Positions 32,514 to 43,269 of a stretch of DNA of 64,000 bases are shown piece after piece. Numbering within the stretch: the stretch's first letter is position 1; each line of letters starts with the position of its first letter. The notes beneath the pieces are model-generated. The model searched no databases. It was not told the origin of the DNA and saw only the letters and a program-made list of their open reading frames with translations. The position numbers were made by a program, and so were the translations under genes. Origin of the DNA: Bathelium albidoporum (Eukaryota > Ascomycota > Dothideomycetes > Trypetheliales > Trypetheliaceae); contig JAGFVP010000111.1 of NCBI GenBank assembly GCA_021031095.1, positions 1 to 64,000 of the forward strand, in the 5' to 3' direction.

Positions 32514-34919
32514 ATGTTGGCAGCAGCGAGAAATGTCGGCGGTAGACGCTTTCCACTCCACAGAACGAGAGTCCCAAGATCATTACTGAAACCAACAAAA
32601 AGCTTTGGGGCAGAACATGTGCTCTCTAATCAATTACCGACATGCAGTCGCGCAGTTATCTTCGGTATCCGAAATTATGCGAACGGTCGGCCTCATCCGC
32701 CTGGCGGTACTCATCGTATGAATTTGGGTGGACAGCGGGAGGAGGAAAAGCCGGCGCTTGAACAATATGGCATCGACCTCACCGCACGAGCGAGAGATGG
32801 CAAACTTGATCCCGTCATTGGAAGAGACGCCGAGATTCGGAGAACCATTCAGGTGTTGAGTCGGCGAACCAAAAACAACCCTGTTGTCATTGGTGCCGCA
32901 GGAACAGGAAAGACAGCTATACTTGAAGGCTTGGCTCAACGTATCATTAAGGGCGATGTTCCGGAAAGTGTCAAGGAGAAGAGGGTTATTGCGCTTGACC
33001 TGGGACAATTAATTGCTGGCGCAAAGTTTCGAGGCGATTTCGAAGAACGGCTAAAAAAGGTGCTAAAGGAAGTTGAGGAAGCTCATGGTGGCGTCATCCT
33101 CTTTATCGACGAACTACATACTTTGCTAGGCCTAGGCAAGGTGGAGGGAAGTATTGACGCAAGCAACTTGCTCAAGCCAATGCTCGCCCGCGGAGAACTA
33201 CAATGCTGCGGCGCGACTACACTCAGTGAGTATCGGCAGATTGAGAAGGATGTAGCACTGGCGCGCCGGTTTCAACCCATTCAAGTTGGCGAGCCTGATA
33301 TTCCCTCTACGATATCGATACTCCGAGGCTTGCGGAATAAGTATGAAGTTCACCACGGCGTCCGGATATCCGATGCCGCTCTCGTTGCTGCCGCCACCTA
33401 CAGCAATCGCTATATTACGGACCGTTTTCTTCCGGATAAGGCCATAGATCTGGTCGACGAAGCAGCAAGTGCACTGCGCCTCCAGCAGGAAAGTAAACCC
33501 GACCCCATACAGGAGCTCGATCGGCAGATCATGACAATACAAATTGAGCTGGAATCTCTCCGCAAGGAAACAGATGTTACAAGCCAAGAGCGGCGGGAGA
33601 AACTTGAAGGGACCCTCAAGTCGAAACAAGCACAAGTAACGGAACTCAATGAAAAGTGGGAAAAGGAACGGGCAGAGATCGATGCAATGAAGACAGTGAA
33701 GGAAGATCTGGAAAAAGCGAGACTGGACCTCGAAACAGCTCAACGAGAGGGCAACTTTGCCAAGGCCAGCGAATTGCGATACTCTACGATTCCGTCCCTG
33801 GAGCAGTCTCTGCCTCAGGAGGGTTCCGAAGCCGCAGCATCTTCTGACGCTCTGCTCCATGATATTGTCACGCCAGACGATATTGCAAATGTAGTGTCGC
33901 GAACTACGGGCATTCCTGTTACCAAGCTCATGGCCGAAGACATCGCCAAACTGGTGCATATGGAAGATACTTTAAGAGAATCAGTCCGCGGCCAGGATGA
34001 GGCCCTTTCGGCAGTCGCGAATGCGGTCCGTATGCAGCGTGCTGGTCTCAGCGGAGAGAACCGGCCATTGGCATCTTTCATGTTTCTTGGGCCTACGGGC
34101 GTGGGCAAGACCGAGTTGTGCAAGCGTATGGCCGAATTTCTATTTTCAACTGAGCGTGCGGTTGTCCGCTTTGATATGTCTGAGTTTAAAGAAGGTCATA
34201 CCGTGAGCAGACTTATTGGAAGTCCGGCTGGCTATGTCGGCTACGAAGATGCTGGACAGCTTACGGAAGCTGTGCGGAGAAAGCCCTATGCGGTCGTGTT
34301 ATTGGACGAGTTTGAGAAGGCTCATAAGAATGTGTCGGCTTTGCTACTGCAGGTGCTTGACGAGGGCTTCCTAACCGATGCACAAGGCCACCGTGTCGAT
34401 TTCCGAAATACGATCATTGTTTTGACATCAAACCTTGGCGCAGAGGTCATCACTGGCACTGATCCCATTCATATGCACAAAGGTGGCGCGCCCGCCGTGG
34501 CTAGCGAAGGGGTTGAAGATGAGCAGTTGTCGCCTGCCGTCAAAAAGTCTGTCATGGATATTGTCAACGTCTCCTATCCTCCAGAATTCCTCAATCGTAT
34601 CGACGAGTTCATCATTTTCAACCGATTAAGCAGGGAGACGCTTCGGGAAATATTGCATATTCGCCTGAAAGAGCTCCAAGCAAAACTGGATGACCGTCGC
34701 ATCACCCTCGAAGTATCCGATAGCGTTAAGCAATGGCTCTGCGAAAAGGGATACGAGCCACGTTACGGTGCCAGACCGCTTAATCGTCTTATTGCAAAGC
34801 AGATCGGAAATGGGCTCGCGGATAAGATTATCCGTGGCGAGTTGAAGTCGGGCGAAGCCGCAAAAGTCGCTTTGAACGACGATCAATCGGGCTTGCAAAT
34901 AAATGTCTGGGCAAACTAG
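32514..34919 (+). CDS. HSP78: Mitochondrial ClpB-type disaggregase Hsp78
   Basis: Refolds aggregated proteins in the mitochondrial matrix with Ssc1. 801 aa, single exon, close to yeast Hsp78 (811). The first 70 residues are Arg/Ser-rich and acid-poor, a mitochondrial presequence. There is no Clp N-domain, as usual for Hsp78. NBD1: Walker A GAAGTGKT at residues 127-134, Walker B VILFIDELH. The middle M-domain is a long coiled coil (about 330-440). NBD2: Walker A GPTGVGKT at about 526-533, Walker B VVLLDEFEKAH (usual form DEIEKAH), then LNRIDEFIIF and the arginine-containing RYGARPLNRLI. All key motifs are intact. Start ATG 32514 heads the presequence. Confidence 0.97.
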   Translation: MLAAARNVGGRRFPLHRTRVPRSLLKPTKSFGAEHVLSNQLPTCSRAVIFGIRNYANGRPHPPGGTHRMNLGGQREEEKPALEQYGIDLTARARDGKLDPVIGRDAEIRRTIQVLSRRTKNNPVVIGAAGTGKTAILEGLAQRIIKGDVPESVKEKRVIALDLGQLIAGAKFRGDFEERLKKVLKEVEEAHGGVILFIDELHTLLGLGKVEGSIDASNLLKPMLARGELQCCGATTLSEYRQIEKDVALARRFQPIQVGEPDIPSTISILRGLRNKYEVHHGVRISDAALVAAATYSNRYITDRFLPDKAIDLVDEAASALRLQQESKPDPIQELDRQIMTIQIELESLRKETDVTSQERREKLEGTLKSKQAQVTELNEKWEKERAEIDAMKTVKEDLEKARLDLETAQREGNFAKASELRYSTIPSLEQSLPQEGSEAAASSDALLHDIVTPDDIANVVSRTTGIPVTKLMAEDIAKLVHMEDTLRESVRGQDEALSAVANAVRMQRAGLSGENRPLASFMFLGPTGVGKTELCKRMAEFLFSTERAVVRFDMSEFKEGHTVSRLIGSPAGYVGYEDAGQLTEAVRRKPYAVVLLDEFEKAHKNVSALLLQVLDEGFLTDAQGHRVDFRNTIIVLTSNLGAEVITGTDPIHMHKGGAPAVASEGVEDEQLSPAVKKSVMDIVNVSYPPEFLNRIDEFIIFNRLSRETLREILHIRLKELQAKLDDRRITLEVSDSVKQWLCEKGYEPRYGARPLNRLIAKQIGNGLADKIIRGELKSGEAAKVALNDDQSGLQINVWAN

Positions 34920-35328
34920 AATCTTGGTATAAACCATGGTAATATGTGAAGTATGATCCCCGCTTCTTGTACTATATCAGCAACGGCGATTCGACACTCA
35001 TTGTATGCATAGCGGGTGGCGTTGAGCACTTCTCATCTCCTTTTGGATACCCAGCATTAGAAACTTCAATGTATTAAAAGCAATAATGTCTCACTCGTTC
35101 GTGACTTTCATCTCGAATCCGTGTTGCCCGAAAAATCTTTCACTTTCAATGAGGTCGTTCGAATGACGTACCTCGCACCCATCTCGCACGGCAGGTACGC
35201 GTCGACGCGCCCACCTGCCATGAAAGAGAATCCGCTCATCTCACTTGAAGCAAAACTAAAGTGACGTCCCGTTATATTCATGACTCGAGCATCCGATTCC
35301 ATGAGACTATCACAAATACACGGAAGCT
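34920..35328. promoter_or_regulatory. Intergenic region with MSH5 promoter
   Basis: 409 bp between HSP78 and MSH5 on the same strand. It contains one perfect ACGCGT (35197-35202), the MluI cell-cycle box core bound by MBF in yeasts, about 127 bp upstream of the MSH5 ATG, within a run rich in CGCG-like steps. Confidence 0.5.
35197..35202. promoter_or_regulatory. ACGCGT MluI cell-cycle box-like site upstream of MSH5
   Basis: A perfect palindromic hexamer seen in the sequence, about 127 bp 5' of the MSH5 ATG. MBF uses this core in yeasts for G1/S and repair genes. A single hexamer can occur by chance, so function is inference. Confidence 0.3.
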
Positions 35329-38300
35329 ATGAACTTCCAGCAGAACTCAACGCCGTCGTCTGGACAGCGCCATTCGTCTGTCGCGTCCTCGGTCAGGAGC
35401 CGAACTCAAAGTTCGGTTACAAATAGAGGCCCTGTGGCTCATAGCCGCTCGAACCTTGCTATGCCGAGCCGTGCCGTAAGTACCAACCATAGGAAATAGG
35501 CGTTCCCGTCATACCGAATCCTTCGAAGTCACCGCTTACGATATATATTCGCCAGAGTGCAGCGTCTATAGGCAGCCCTCGAGCTCGTGCTCAAGCTCGT
35601 TCTCACGGCCGTCAGACCTCCGAAACTCCGCCAGCTAGGTCTCGGCACACTCTTCATGCTCCATCACACCGGCGCCAGCGTTTCGAATCGTCCGGCCAGA
35701 GTGAAGATAGCCAACCTTCGGTTGGCGAGACTGATCCTGATGCTGATGCGCTGAATGAAGTGGTAATGGCGGTTGATTTGAGAGACCGTGGCACAGTAGG
35801 ATGCTGCTACTACGTTGCTCGAGATGAGAAGCTATACTTCATGGAGGATATGAAGCTCGGTAGCGCGGATAATGTAGATTCTTGTAAGTGTGCAAAACAT
35901 ATTGCATTAACCGTTCTGATCAATGTTTTAGTGAAGCTGTTTATCGAACCAACCGTAGTGCTCCTTCCTGGTCGTATGGATGATATTGTTGTGGAACGAC
36001 TTGATCCAGAGACAGGGACAAGAAGCTTCAGCGATGAGCAATGCAAGTCCAACTCCCAATAGCCAACTTTTGTTAACGTAGTCCAAATAGATGATCAGTT
36101 TCGGTTGCCATATCTTATGGATATCCGTCCTTCCAGCGAATTTTCTTACGAAGGAGGCAAAAGCAAGCTACTTAGTCTAAGTATCGGTGCTGGCGATGGT
36201 CCCCAGCTCGAATTTGTTGTTCCAGGCGATGTGACGGCCGCTAACGGGTTTTCAAACTATGACGAAGCAGATCGCGGCAATATACAAGGTCGCCTCCTGC
36301 GACTCTCTGCCTGGATCGATTTCACTAGTCGTGTTACTGTATACATGATTGTTAAGCTCGTGTGGAGCCCATGTGCTAATACTGCGCAGGTAGGATGCGC
36401 CGGATCATTAATTACATATCTGCAGCGACGAAGAGCAGCCAGCTTCCTTCCAGGAGATGTGGCAGGGCAGGCCATGTTCAGAATATCTGTGTTGGAGATG
36501 TTCACTCTGAGCGGTTCAATGTAGGGTAGAAAAGGCGCTGTGATCTTTTATTCGACTAACTTTTGAAGGTTCATCAATATGAACACATTACTCTCTCTCC
36601 AGATCGTACAGTCAGAGTCACATCCTCATAGCCACAACCAAGGACCCACGGAATCAAGCTCTGGCTCAAAAGAGGGTCTTTCTGTCTACGGTCTGTTCCA
36701 TCATTTAGCACGAACACCGCAAGGAAAACACCTCCTCAGGCAGTACTTTCTACGTCCCAGCCTGAATCTTGAAGTAATCAATGAACGTCTGGATACTATC
36801 AGTGTATTTGTGAGGCCCGATAACACAAACCCGGTGGTAGATTTAAGCAAAAATCTTGCTCAAGTGAAAAACATCCGACCAGTTCTGGTTCAATTACTCA
36901 AAGGTATCAGCAGAGGTGCTGGTAAAGGGGGAGGCATTACTCGGGGGGCATGGGCCAGTCTCCGAAACTTTGTGTTCCACGCCCTAAAGATTCGTGATAT
37001 CATCCAAGAAGTCATTGGTGCAGAGAGATTGGCAATTTGCCTCAAGATCTTGGAAAAGTTTGAAGGGTACCATTTTGCTCAGGTCGGTCGACGGATTAGT
37101 GAAACCATCGATTTTGACGAATCGGCCGATAGTGCTCGTACGGTGGTGCAACATGGAATTGACCACGAACTTGACGAGATGAAGCGGCAATATGATGGAA
37201 TTGAAGACCTGCTGTCAAAAGTTGCTGAACACATCTCTGCTGACGTTCCTCAAGCTCTTGGGGCAAACCTCAACGTGATCCTCCTCCCTCAGATCGGGTA
37301 CCTCATCGCCATGGAGTTGGACCCCGATACCAGGGAGCCCATTTACGAAGGGAATGCTGGCGATCCTTGGGAACGCATATTCACTTCCAAGGACATAGTA
37401 TACTTCAAGAATAGTAAAATGTCGCAAATGGATGAAGAGCTTGGGGATATCTATTCTTTGATCTGTGGTCTGCTTGAACCGGGCGTTGTTGTCCTTTCGA
37501 AAAGATGCTAACACAGTGTCCAGATAGAGAGATTGAACTGGTGCATGAGCTCGCTCAATTTGTTCTAGGATATCAAGAAATACTAAGCACGGCATCTGAT
37601 ATCTGCGGAGAACTTGATAGGTAAGATGGTCGTATCTAAATCTGTAGAACGGGCTGAGTCCTCTTGATAGCTTGCTAGCATTAGCTCATGGGGCCAAGTC
37701 TTTGAACCTTTGCAGACCAAATGTCACAGAGTACAATGTCCTTGATATCGAAGGAGGACGGTAAGTTCTTCGGAGAGAAACTGATCGTTCCTAAAGATGA
37801 CTGAAGCGCTTTAGTCATCTTCTACAAGAGCTAACAGTGCCGTCGTTTGTTCCAAATGACACTTACATACTGGGTGGACGTGGAGAAGACTATACAGACG
37901 AAGTCACAGAGGCATCCAGAGGCCTTCAAGCTTCTTCGCAGGCCGAGGTCTGTGCTGGGCCGAGCATGCTTATGCTTACAGGTCCAAATTACTCTGGCAA
38001 GAGCGTCCATCTGAAGCAAGTTGCGATAATAACCCTAATGGCACACGTTGGGAGGTAATTACACAGGCCCGCGGCGAAGGCACGGCCTTACTGATTCTAC
38101 TATTAGCTTTGTTCCAGCCCAAAAGGCGACCATCGGCCTCACAGATAAGATCCTCACTCGTGTGTCAACACGAGAAAGTGTTTCAAAGGCACCACTCCCA
38201 TTTCGAAGCTTCAGCAATGGCTGACCACTGCAGATCGAGAGCGCATTCATGATTGATATACAACAGATCTCTTTAGCACTGAACATGGCGACCAGGCGTA

Positions 38301-39115
38301 GCTTGCTTGTCATTGACGAGTTTGGAAAAGGGACTGAATCATGCGGTTCGTTTTAACTGCGCTTTATCTATTATGCCATGGCCCCACTAAACAAGGAGAT
38401 TAGACGGCGCCGGCTTGGCAGCTGGAGTATTCGATTATTTACTTAAATTAGGCAGTGAGAGACCCAAAGTGGTAGCAGCAACTCATTTCCATGGTAAGAA
38501 CATCCTGCGTAGATGCAAGACTTGACTCACGGTCTCAGAAATCTTCGAGAATGATTTCTTCCGCGAGGGGACAGAAATGCAGTTCAAACACATGGAAGTG
38601 CAAATTGACAGCCAGGCATCGCAACACAACAATCAAATTGTCTACCTCTACAAGTAAGTCTGCACACAAGGACTAAATTGGTAGCTGTATCTTAAGATAG
38701 GCGACGACAGTCTTCGATCCGGTCGCAGTATCTCCAGTTACGGCACATGGTGAGCAAACCACGGCGCCGATTTTCACCGATCTTCTGACTAGAGTATCTC
38801 CCAGCTGTGCTGCGATGAACGGTATCGCGGCGGAAATCATTCAGCGTGCTGAAGAACTCATTTCATTGTCAGCAAGAGGCGAAGACATTGTGGCTGCTTG
38901 TGCACATATGCCAGATGATGAAATCCGAGAGCTTGAGGAAGCAGTAAGCAAGCACTCTGTTCAGACTTGATACAATTGATTGTTGATCGCTTGGGTAGGA
39001 ACAACTTGCCAGAGACTTTTTGGGAGCGGATATTCAGGGCGACTCAAAACGGTTGCTGGATGATTTGTTGACTACGACGGCGGTCGGTACAACGACGATT
39101 GACTCGTGTATTTAG
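35329..39115 (+). CDS. MSH5: Meiotic MutS homolog MSH5
   Basis: Forms the Msh4-Msh5 clamp that stabilises Holliday junctions during meiotic crossing-over. 994 aa in 16 exons: 35329-35475, 35556-35883, 35932-36042, 36091-36338, 36390-36520, 36569-37467, 37524-37620, 37671-37760, 37815-38054, 38107-38188, 38234-38345, 38404-38493, 38539-38653, 38711-38749, 38805-38943, 38999-39115. About 75 Ser/Arg-rich residues precede ALNEVVMAVDLRDRGTVGCCYY. MutS connector and lever parts include MFTLSGSMFINMNTLLSLQIVQSE and FHHLARTPQGKHLLRQYFLRP. The ATPase has Walker A TGPNYSGKS near residue 740 and Walker B LLVIDEFGKGTE near 817, then ATHFHEIF. Two introns (35884-35931, 36339-36389) are stop-free multiples of three. 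Introns 36043-36090 and 38189-38233 appear to use GC donors; the second has a poor donor and is the least certain join. Confidence 0.93.
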
Positions 39116-39865
39116 CTTTATCCCGCGCGAAGAATGTTGGTATTTTCCTCGCTGGCTCGCTTAGGAATATGGGTGTGGTGGTTGGGGTTGAGTCATATAG
39201 GAGGGACGGAGCTATCCGTTGTTGATGTTACGCTTCGCCCATTCCTGCGAGCAAGTGGGCCCCCTCAAAACGCTTAGCTACGGGATGACTTGCCGCGAGG
39301 TTGGAAATCAACGATTCGCTGCTAGAGACTGGTACGACGCAGGGTCCATGAGTCCAGTCCTGAATTTTAAAATGCCCCGGCCGTCTCGACAGTGGGGGGA
39401 TGTTTCTTGGCTCGATCGATTCGCGAGATAATAAAGTCAATGAGTTTCTTCTCCTCCTCTTCTTCTGATGTCGTGCGCTCTGCATTTGCACTGCCTTTCA
39501 CCCTGTTTCTCGTCGGCATCGGCATTTACTTAAGGCCTTGAATCTCTCGGCCGTCACCTGCTCTGCGTGTTCAGCACGTCATTTCCAGCTGCTCTAGCCC
39601 CGGACTCGGCCGGCCTCGCGCGGCCGTACAGGATCTGCAGAAGGAGACGCAGGGACGTCGGGCTCTCGCGCTACCACACGCCGACACCGATCAAAGCCGA
39701 CGTAGTTACAGACCATTTCGATAAAAGCTCTGGACCTGACCTTTTTTTTTTTCTTGCCTCTTCCCCCTTTATTTATCTTCATCTACCTCCTTCTTAACTC
39801 AGCTTGGTTTTTTTTTTTTTTTTTCCTACTTCTCACAGATACATACTTTTCGTCGTCACTTAATA
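39116..39865. promoter_or_regulatory. Promoter and leader region of the MFS transporter gene
   Basis: 750 bp between MSH5 and the transporter gene. Two long T tracts, T11 (about 39742-39752) and T17 (39808-39824), lie 40-125 bp upstream of the ATG. They form a pyrimidine-rich block typical of fungal core promoters or of a 5' UTR intron end (a CACAG follows at about 39834-39838). Confidence 0.55.
39808..39824. repeat. T17 homopolymer
   Basis: Seventeen consecutive T bases are read in the sequence, inside the leader of the transporter gene. Length may be unreliable because homopolymers are error-prone. Confidence 0.85.
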
Positions 39866-41965
39866 ATGGAGAACGTGGACCGCGACATGGCGGAGTGGGA
39901 AAGGGAAGCAGAGCCGGAGCGCTTCTCATCACATGCGACATCCCACCCAACAGAAGCTGTCGAACAGCCAATTCATAAAGATACAAGCACATACACAAAA
40001 GACAGACGCGAAGCTCTCGCGCGCACCGTCTCCGGCGTTCCTTCGTCCTCAAGTTCAGACGAATCCTCTTCTGGCGAAGCAGCAATCACTCATGTGCCCA
40101 TACATACTATACCAACCCAACAGGAAGGCCAATTCGACCTTGAACGCAACCGTACAGCCCTCTCGCGCATTCATACTGCAAGGAGTCAACATAGCGCAAC
40201 TGTAGGGTCCGGCCCGAGCGCACTTGCCGCAAGGAGGACCAGGTCAAGCAAGAGCAAGCCTTTGCCAGAGTTCGGAGGAGGAAAACCATACCCGCCACCG
40301 CTACCGGAACGGGAAGAGTACGTCGTCGAATTCGATGGACCACATGACCCGAGGCATGCGCAGAACTGGCCAATAAGGAAGAAGTGAGTCGACTACGATG
40401 GGTTTTAGTCAATGTGACTAATCAAACACAGGCTTGTTATTGCTTCAGTATTGGGTTTTGTGACCCTGACGGCAGCTTTTGGGAGTAGCATCTTCTCGGC
40501 AGCGACGCGAGTGGTTGCATCCGACTTTGGCGTCTCAAGCGAAGTTGGGATCCTTGGGGTCTCATTGTACGTCCTTGGATTCGCGACAGGTCCAATCCTC
40601 TGGGCGCCCTTCTCCGAGTTGTACGGCCGTCGGCTTCCTCTCATCGTCTCGTCGTTTGGGTTTTCGATCTTTTGCATCGCCGTTGCGGTAGCAAAGGACC
40701 TGCAGACTGTTTTGATTTGCCGTTTCTTTGGAGGCTTCATGGGAGCATCTCCCTTGACTGTTGTTGCTGCCGTCTTCGCCGACATGTTTGACAACCGAAC
40801 GAGAGGCATAGCTATTACCGTCTTCTCTGTGTGCGTCTTCTCGGGTCCTTTATTAGCTCCATTCATTGGAGGTTTCATCACGATTAGCTATTTGGGCTGG
40901 CGCTGGACTGAATGTAAGTATGCATGACGCATTTCTGAAAAGCATTGCTGAGATGATTATGTCAGATATCACCGCAATCATGGGCTTCCTGGGTCTCGGT
41001 TTGACTGTGTTGTTCTTGGAGGAGACCTACCCGCCGGTGATCCTTGTTCACAAAGCTTCGGAGCTTCGCCGGCGAACACGAAATTGGGGCATCCATGCCC
41101 GTCAAGAAGAGATTGAAATTGACCTTCACGAGCTCCTCGAAAAGAACTTGTCTCGACCTCTCCGCATGCTCGTCACCGAACCCATTGTACTTGCCCTCAG
41201 TATCTATATGGCGTTCATCTACGGTCTACTTTACCTGTTCTTAACCTTTTATCCGATAGTTTTCCAGCGCATTCATGGCATGAATCCAGGAGTTGGAGGT
41301 TTGCCATTTTTTGGCATTATCACTGGAGAGTTCTTGGCCGGTCTTGCAATCGTCCTTGATCAGCCAAATTACAACAAAAAGCTTGCAAAGAACGGGGGTA
41401 TGCCAATTCCAGAGTGGAGATTGCCTATTGTCATTGCAGGAGGGGTTTCAGTAAGCAGATATCTGTACCTTTCCTTGCATTCAGTAACGTACTCACAATT
41501 CCATAGTTTAGCGGCGGTCTCTTTTGGTTCGGCTGGACAGGGTTCACGCGGAATATTCACTGGATTGTGCCAACCCTAAGCGGACTTATGACCGGATTTG
41601 GGATCATGAGTATCTTTCTCCAGTGCCTAAATTATTTAGTCGATGCATATTTGATGTTGTAAGTCTTCTTATAATTCGATCTTTGGGTGTTTACTGACGA
41701 GTACAGTGCGGCGTCTGCCATCGCTGCTAATACTTTCCTTCGGTCGCTATGTGGTAGCGGATTTCCGCTTTTCGCAACTTACATGATCGATGGTATGGGT
41801 GTCCAATGGGCGGGCACGCTTCTCGGTTGCGTGGCTGCGGCGCTGGTGCCATTGCCGGTTTGGTTCTATCTGAAAGGCGCTAAAATCCGAGAGAAGAGTG
41901 CTTTTGCACCTACTTTCCCCAAAGCGGCGGAAGCTGCTCATGACGAGAAAGAGATTGATGTCTGA
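39866..41965 (+). CDS. Major facilitator superfamily transporter, DHA1 polyamine/drug type
   Basis: Predicted 12-helix proton antiporter in the plasma membrane, 631 aa. Exons: 39866-40383, 40432-40913, 40966-41450, 41507-41658, 41707-41965. A long hydrophilic N-terminus (about 170 residues, Ser/Arg-rich) ends in VEFDGPHDPRHAQNWPIRKK, the usual lead-in of Tpo1/Flu1-like carriers. Helix 1 starts at LVIASVLGFVTLTAAFGSSIFSAA. The loop 2-3 signature is present as GPILWAPFSELYGRR. The central loop carries EETYPPVILVHKASELRRRT. Later helices include FSGGLFWFGWTGF and ANTFLRSLCGSGFPLFATYM, with GVQWAGTLLG. All four introns are 48-56 nt GT-AG. The substrate (polyamine, fluconazole-like drug or other) cannot be told from sequence. 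Confidence 0.93.
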
Positions 41966-42190
41966 CGTAACGAACAAAATAGAATGTATTATATGAAGTA
42001 ATTTTAATCTTAATATCCAAGTTGCAGAAGCACTAAAACTTGCCGTCGAACTTCCACATAGACCAAGAAGCAAAGACACACATTTACAGACCAGTCGAAA
42101 TAGATAGAACAATGAAATCGAGACTTTTCCTACACGGGCTTTTGAGGTAATAAGAAATGGGACTACTACAACAATCTAATTGACGGTATG

Positions 42191-43060
42191 CTACATCTTG
42201 TCAAGATCATACTTCAGAGCTGTATCAATTGCCTGATCCAACGATGGTGTTTGAATGTCCGAGCATGCTTGGCGGACGGTTGACTTTGGTCGTTGCTTGC
42301 TCTGGTTATTGTACCATGTAGTTTTATTGTTTTTACTGGGTATCTCGTGCGGCGAAGGACTGAGAGTGGGCCAGTAGTTTGATGAAAAATGTATGTAAAA
42401 CTGGCCGACCGGCCTTGCGCCTCTAGGTTTGACGCGGACCTTCTGTCAATTTAGGGTTGTATTCGTTGATAGAGACTGACAATAAGATTCTGATCTGATC
42501 TTACTGGTAATGGAGGTGCTTGAGGTGAGACATCCTTTGAATGCGCGATTTGCGGCCACGCTTGCAAGCAGCAGGAGGCAGTGCTTGGTCCAGCTTGGCT
42601 GAAGTATTAAGCTTTTCCCGAGGCGTACTTTGGTGCAATGGTGTGGCATCGTGCTTGGAAGCGGCAGTCTCAAATGGGCCGCGGATCCTATTGATCCACT
42701 CTATATCGGCAGGATGCGGTTGAGCATCTTCTGCGATGACTAACTTTTTTTTCCTGCAACATCATCGAACGATTTCCCGGCTGCGCTCTGAGGAGTAGAG
42801 CCGATAATCTTATCTATCCAGTCCATATCAGCAGGATGCGCTTGACTATCCCTTACGGTTCGTATGCGATTATAGTTTTTCAGAACATCATCCAGCGATT
42901 TCTTCTCTACTGCTTTCCCTCATTCGAGTCAGATGGTACATGCGCTAAATGGTATATACAAAATAGTAAAGTTGACTGAGTTGACGGTATCGGATTGCTG
43001 ATCAGGGCGAGAACTTGAACGGTAACGATTGAATTTTCGTCCCCGATGGAGTTTAGTCAT
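42191..43060 (-). CDS. Unrecognised gene with an internal tandem duplication and a frame break
   Basis: I do not recognise the family. A C-terminal exon, 42191-42422, reads GARPVGQFYIHFSSNYWPT to SLDQAIDTALKYDLDKM. It joins by an 82-nt intron (acceptor AG 42423-42424, donor GTAAGA at 42504) to a middle exon, about 42505-42901. That exon has two related units: KSLDDVLKN...SQAHPADMDWIDKI and KSFDDVAGK...AQPHPADIEWINRI. Between the two conserved parts of unit two, an A8 run (42745-42752 on this strand's complement) puts the frame out by one; no GT-AG intron of normal size fits there. So this is either a one-base error in a homopolymer or a real inactivating indel. A basic N-terminus MTKLHRGRKFNRYRSSSRP starts at ATG 43060, but its splice to the middle exon is unresolved. 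No ORF over 100 codons exists, so frame-based calling misses it. It is divergent from NOP4. Confidence 0.55.
42655..42901 (-). repeat. Imperfect tandem duplication inside a coding region
   Basis: Unit 1 is 42776-42901 (126 nt, 42 codons). Unit 2 is about 42655-42775. At DNA level, AACATCATC..CGATTT recurs 126 bp apart, and ATATCRGCAGGATGCGSTTGA recurs 122 bp apart; the 4-bp difference is the source of the frame change in unit 2. Confidence 0.8.
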
Positions 43061-43269
43061 TATTGGCACAAATTTGAGAAGTAATGGGTAAAGGAGTTGA
43101 GGCACCGATGTTTGGCTACTAGGTAGTAAGTAGGTACCTAAGTATCTGTGTACTCCGTAAGAAGCAATTATCGGTCACAAGTTTGGCCGAGCGGGCAGGT
43201 AGGGATTGGTGATGCAAAGTTTATTGCGGGACATGAACACGATCTTTTATCTATGTCTTCACTACAGCC

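Noticed and set aside
42446..42673. 75-codon minus-strand frame inside the duplicated-unit gene
   Set aside because: It is in a different frame from the repeated HPAD units and the conserved C-terminal exon, so I take it as a shadow.
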